A stretch of 6,424 nucleotides of DNA from an uncultured Oscillospiraceae bacterium (GTDB taxonomy: Bacteria; Bacillota; Clostridia; Oscillospirales; Oscillospiraceae), in contig CAKTXB010000115.1 in NCBI GenBank assembly GCA_934630555.1, positions 1 to 6,424 of the forward strand, given 5' to 3'. Position 1 is the first letter of the stretch; each line of letters opens with the position of its first letter. The position numbers and the translations under genes were made by a program. Shown here piece by piece: positions 4,993 to 6,424 of the stretch. The notes beneath the pieces were generated by a model. It did not search any database. It worked only from the letters and a program-made list of their open reading frames with translations, and was not told where the DNA came from.

Positions 4993-6424
4993 TTACATGA
5001 GCGGTTCCATGCTGAGGACCGGGTGGTTCTTGGACTGGAGGAACTCGAGCAGGGCATCACAGTCGGTGCAGATGGTTTCATCAGCGACCATATCAATGAA
5101 GTTGTCAATGCCGTAGAGCTCCTTGGCAGTTTTGTTGAGCTTTTCACCCACGTCGTCCTTGAGCTCCTTCGGCATCCAGACGATGCGCTCGATGCCGCCC
5201 TCGGCGTGGATGAACTTCTTGGACGAGATGAAGTGGCGGCCGTGGCCCATATAGCCCGGGGTCTGCACGCCGCCGCCGGTGCAGGAGGCAAGCTCGCCGA
5301 ACGTCATGCCGGCAGGCGTCATGCCTGCGTACTCACGGTTGACGACGATAAAGCCGTTGGACATCGGCTCGATGCCGGAGATGCACTCGAAGCAGCCGCA
5401 GGAGGTCATCGGGTCTTCCATGATGGAGTACAGCGTGACTTCCTCGACCGCGCCGTGGGTCGCGTCCTTGATGGCGTCGTTGACGGTGGTGTAGCGGCCG
5501 GTGCGCTCGTCGAGGCAGCCTTCCTTCATGATCGGCTGGGACGGGCCGTTCGGGTTCAGCTCATAGGTCGCCTTGGCGTCGAGCCAGGAGACCGCGCCGC
5601 ACAGGCCCAGACGTTCCGGCGTGACCACGCAGCAGTGCGCCGGTGCGAAGGACTGACAGAGGATGCAGGTGAAGAAGCGGTCGACGGATTCGTCGGTCAT
5701 GGAGGCCAGACGGTCGTCACGCATGTTGTAGCGCGGCATGGCGACGTCGTTCAGGAAGGCCGTGGCCTTGACCGGGTCGGTGATGAGGTGGACCTCGCAC
5801 TTGTCGACGACAGCGTCGAATTCATCCGTGATCATGTGGTACAGGACTTCCGCGAAATGCGTCAGCCGCAGGCCCTTGTCATAGGCGTCCTTGGAGATCC
5901 GGATCCGGAACTGGTTGCGCTGGCCGGTGTGCATGACGCCTTCCATGTAGTTGAACCAGGCGTGGATCTTCCGCTCGATGACGGATTCGAAGTCGGCCTG
6001 CATCTTCTTGCCCGCGACATAGACGCAGGTGGCAAGCGCGTACTCGAGATCGCCGGAGTCGATATCCGGGCCGTCGATGACGAGCTTATGGTCCTCGACC
6101 TCGTCCATGTTCTTCATGAGCACGAGCTCGCAGGTGGTATTCTTGGCGGACCAGAATTCGACCTTCATGTCGGCCTTGCGGATGATCTCGCCCTCGAATG
6201 CGGCCGCGAACGCGACGGGGATCGGCAGCTCCTTGGACTTGATCTTGATGCCGCGCAGCTCGAGAGACTTCTTGACGGTCTCTGCGTGGTCGGTGCACGA
6301 TTCCAGCGCACCTGGGACCTGATTCTCGCCGAGGTCGATGTCGACCACGACCGGGAAGCCCAGCGCGATGGCGCCGGCGCCGGCGGAAACGACGACATTG
6401 TCGATCGCGCCGAAGGTGTTGACG
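4993..6424 (-). CDS. acsB: CO dehydrogenase/acetyl-CoA synthase, acetyl-CoA synthase subunit (AcsB), 5' end missing
   Basis: The frame is open to the window edge and gives 476 residues before the TAA at 4995-4993; the N-terminal domain lies outside. AcsB condenses CO (delivered from CO dehydrogenase), a methyl group from the corrinoid iron-sulfur protein and CoA into acetyl-CoA in the Wood-Ljungdahl pathway. All A-cluster ligands are visible: Cys253, Cys256, Cys265 and Cys275 in FFTCILCQSFAPAHCC and VVTPERLGLCG, and Cys342-Gly343-Cys344 in TSCGCFECI. Their spacing equals Cys506/509/518/528/595-Gly596-Cys597 of the Moorella thermoacetica enzyme as I remember it. With that offset the C-terminus falls at residue 729, the full Moorella length, so there is no net indel over the visible part. 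Other typical runs are AGMTPAGMTFGEL and KKFIHAEGGIERIVWMPK. The GTG at 6348 is internal, since homologous sequence (NTFGAIDNVVV, AIALGFPVVVD) continues upstream. The stop directly precedes a terminator, so it is the last gene of its transcript. Confidence 0.97.
   Translation of the reverse strand, partial: VNTFGAIDNVVVSAGAGAIALGFPVVVDIDLGENQVPGALESCTDHAETVKKSLELRGIKIKSKELPIPVAFAAAFEGEIIRKADMKVEFWSAKNTTCELVLMKNMDEVEDHKLVIDGPDIDSGDLEYALATCVYVAGKKMQADFESVIERKIHAWFNYMEGVMHTGQRNQFRIRISKDAYDKGLRLTHFAEVLYHMITDEFDAVVDKCEVHLITDPVKATAFLNDVAMPRYNMRDDRLASMTDESVDRFFTCILCQSFAPAHCCVVTPERLGLCGAVSWLDAKATYELNPNGPSQPIMKEGCLDERTGRYTTVNDAIKDATHGAVEEVTLYSIMEDPMTSCGCFECISGIEPMSNGFIVVNREYAGMTPAGMTFGELASCTGGGVQTPGYMGHGRHFISSKKFIHAEGGIERIVWMPKELKDDVGEKLNKTAKELYGIDNFIDMVADETICTDCDALLEFLQSKNHPVLSMEPLM

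Noticed and set aside
6346..6348. GTG at 6348 as the true start of AcsB
   Set aside because: The frame stays open and AcsB-like sequence continues upstream to the window edge, so the gene is cut by the window, not short.

Overview
The window looks like chromosomal DNA from an anaerobic, GC-rich member of the Clostridia, plausibly the Oscillospiraceae or a neighbouring family. The evidence is a gene for the acetyl-CoA synthase subunit of the Wood-Ljungdahl pathway (AcsB), an AbrB-type regulator, a YnbB-like PLP enzyme, strong Firmicutes-style ribosome binding sites (GGAGG, AAAGGAG) and sigma-A-like promoters. The genus assignment is inference only.

Layout from left to right. (1) Positions 1-628, minus strand: a two-gene unit with its own promoter. 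A SpoVT/AbrB-domain regulator (300-560) overlaps by 14 bases the start of a methionine gamma-lyase/YnbB-family PLP protein (1-313), which runs out of the window. (2) Positions about 629-1025: no confident gene, but a dense set of hairpins. Two near-identical perfect palindromes (638-668 and 977-1015, sharing a 31-base core) bracket several further stem-loops. This looks like a structured intergenic repeat element and is the least explained part of the window. (3) Positions 1026-1820, minus strand: a single gene of the sporadically distributed TIGR04255 family, with its own promoter. (4) Positions 1821-1949: a divergent promoter region. (5) Positions 1950-4866, plus strand: a tight three-gene operon joined by two ATGA stop/start overlaps, coding for a PAP2-family membrane phosphatase, a membrane-anchored alpha/beta-hydrolase and a DUF2804 protein. 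(6) Positions 4947-4990: a very strong bidirectional terminator. (7) Positions 4993-6424, minus strand: the C-terminal two thirds of AcsB, with all A-cluster ligands intact and its 5' end beyond the window.

AcsB makes acetyl-CoA from CO, a methyl group and CoA. It appears to be the last gene of a transcript entering from the right. The plus-strand operon probably acts at the membrane, since its first two products have membrane segments and lipid- or ester-hydrolase signatures, but the shared substrate is unknown. No CRISPR array, tRNA, rRNA or transposase gene was seen. The best candidates for something undescribed are the palindrome-bracketed repeat region and the PAP2/hydrolase/DUF2804 operon.
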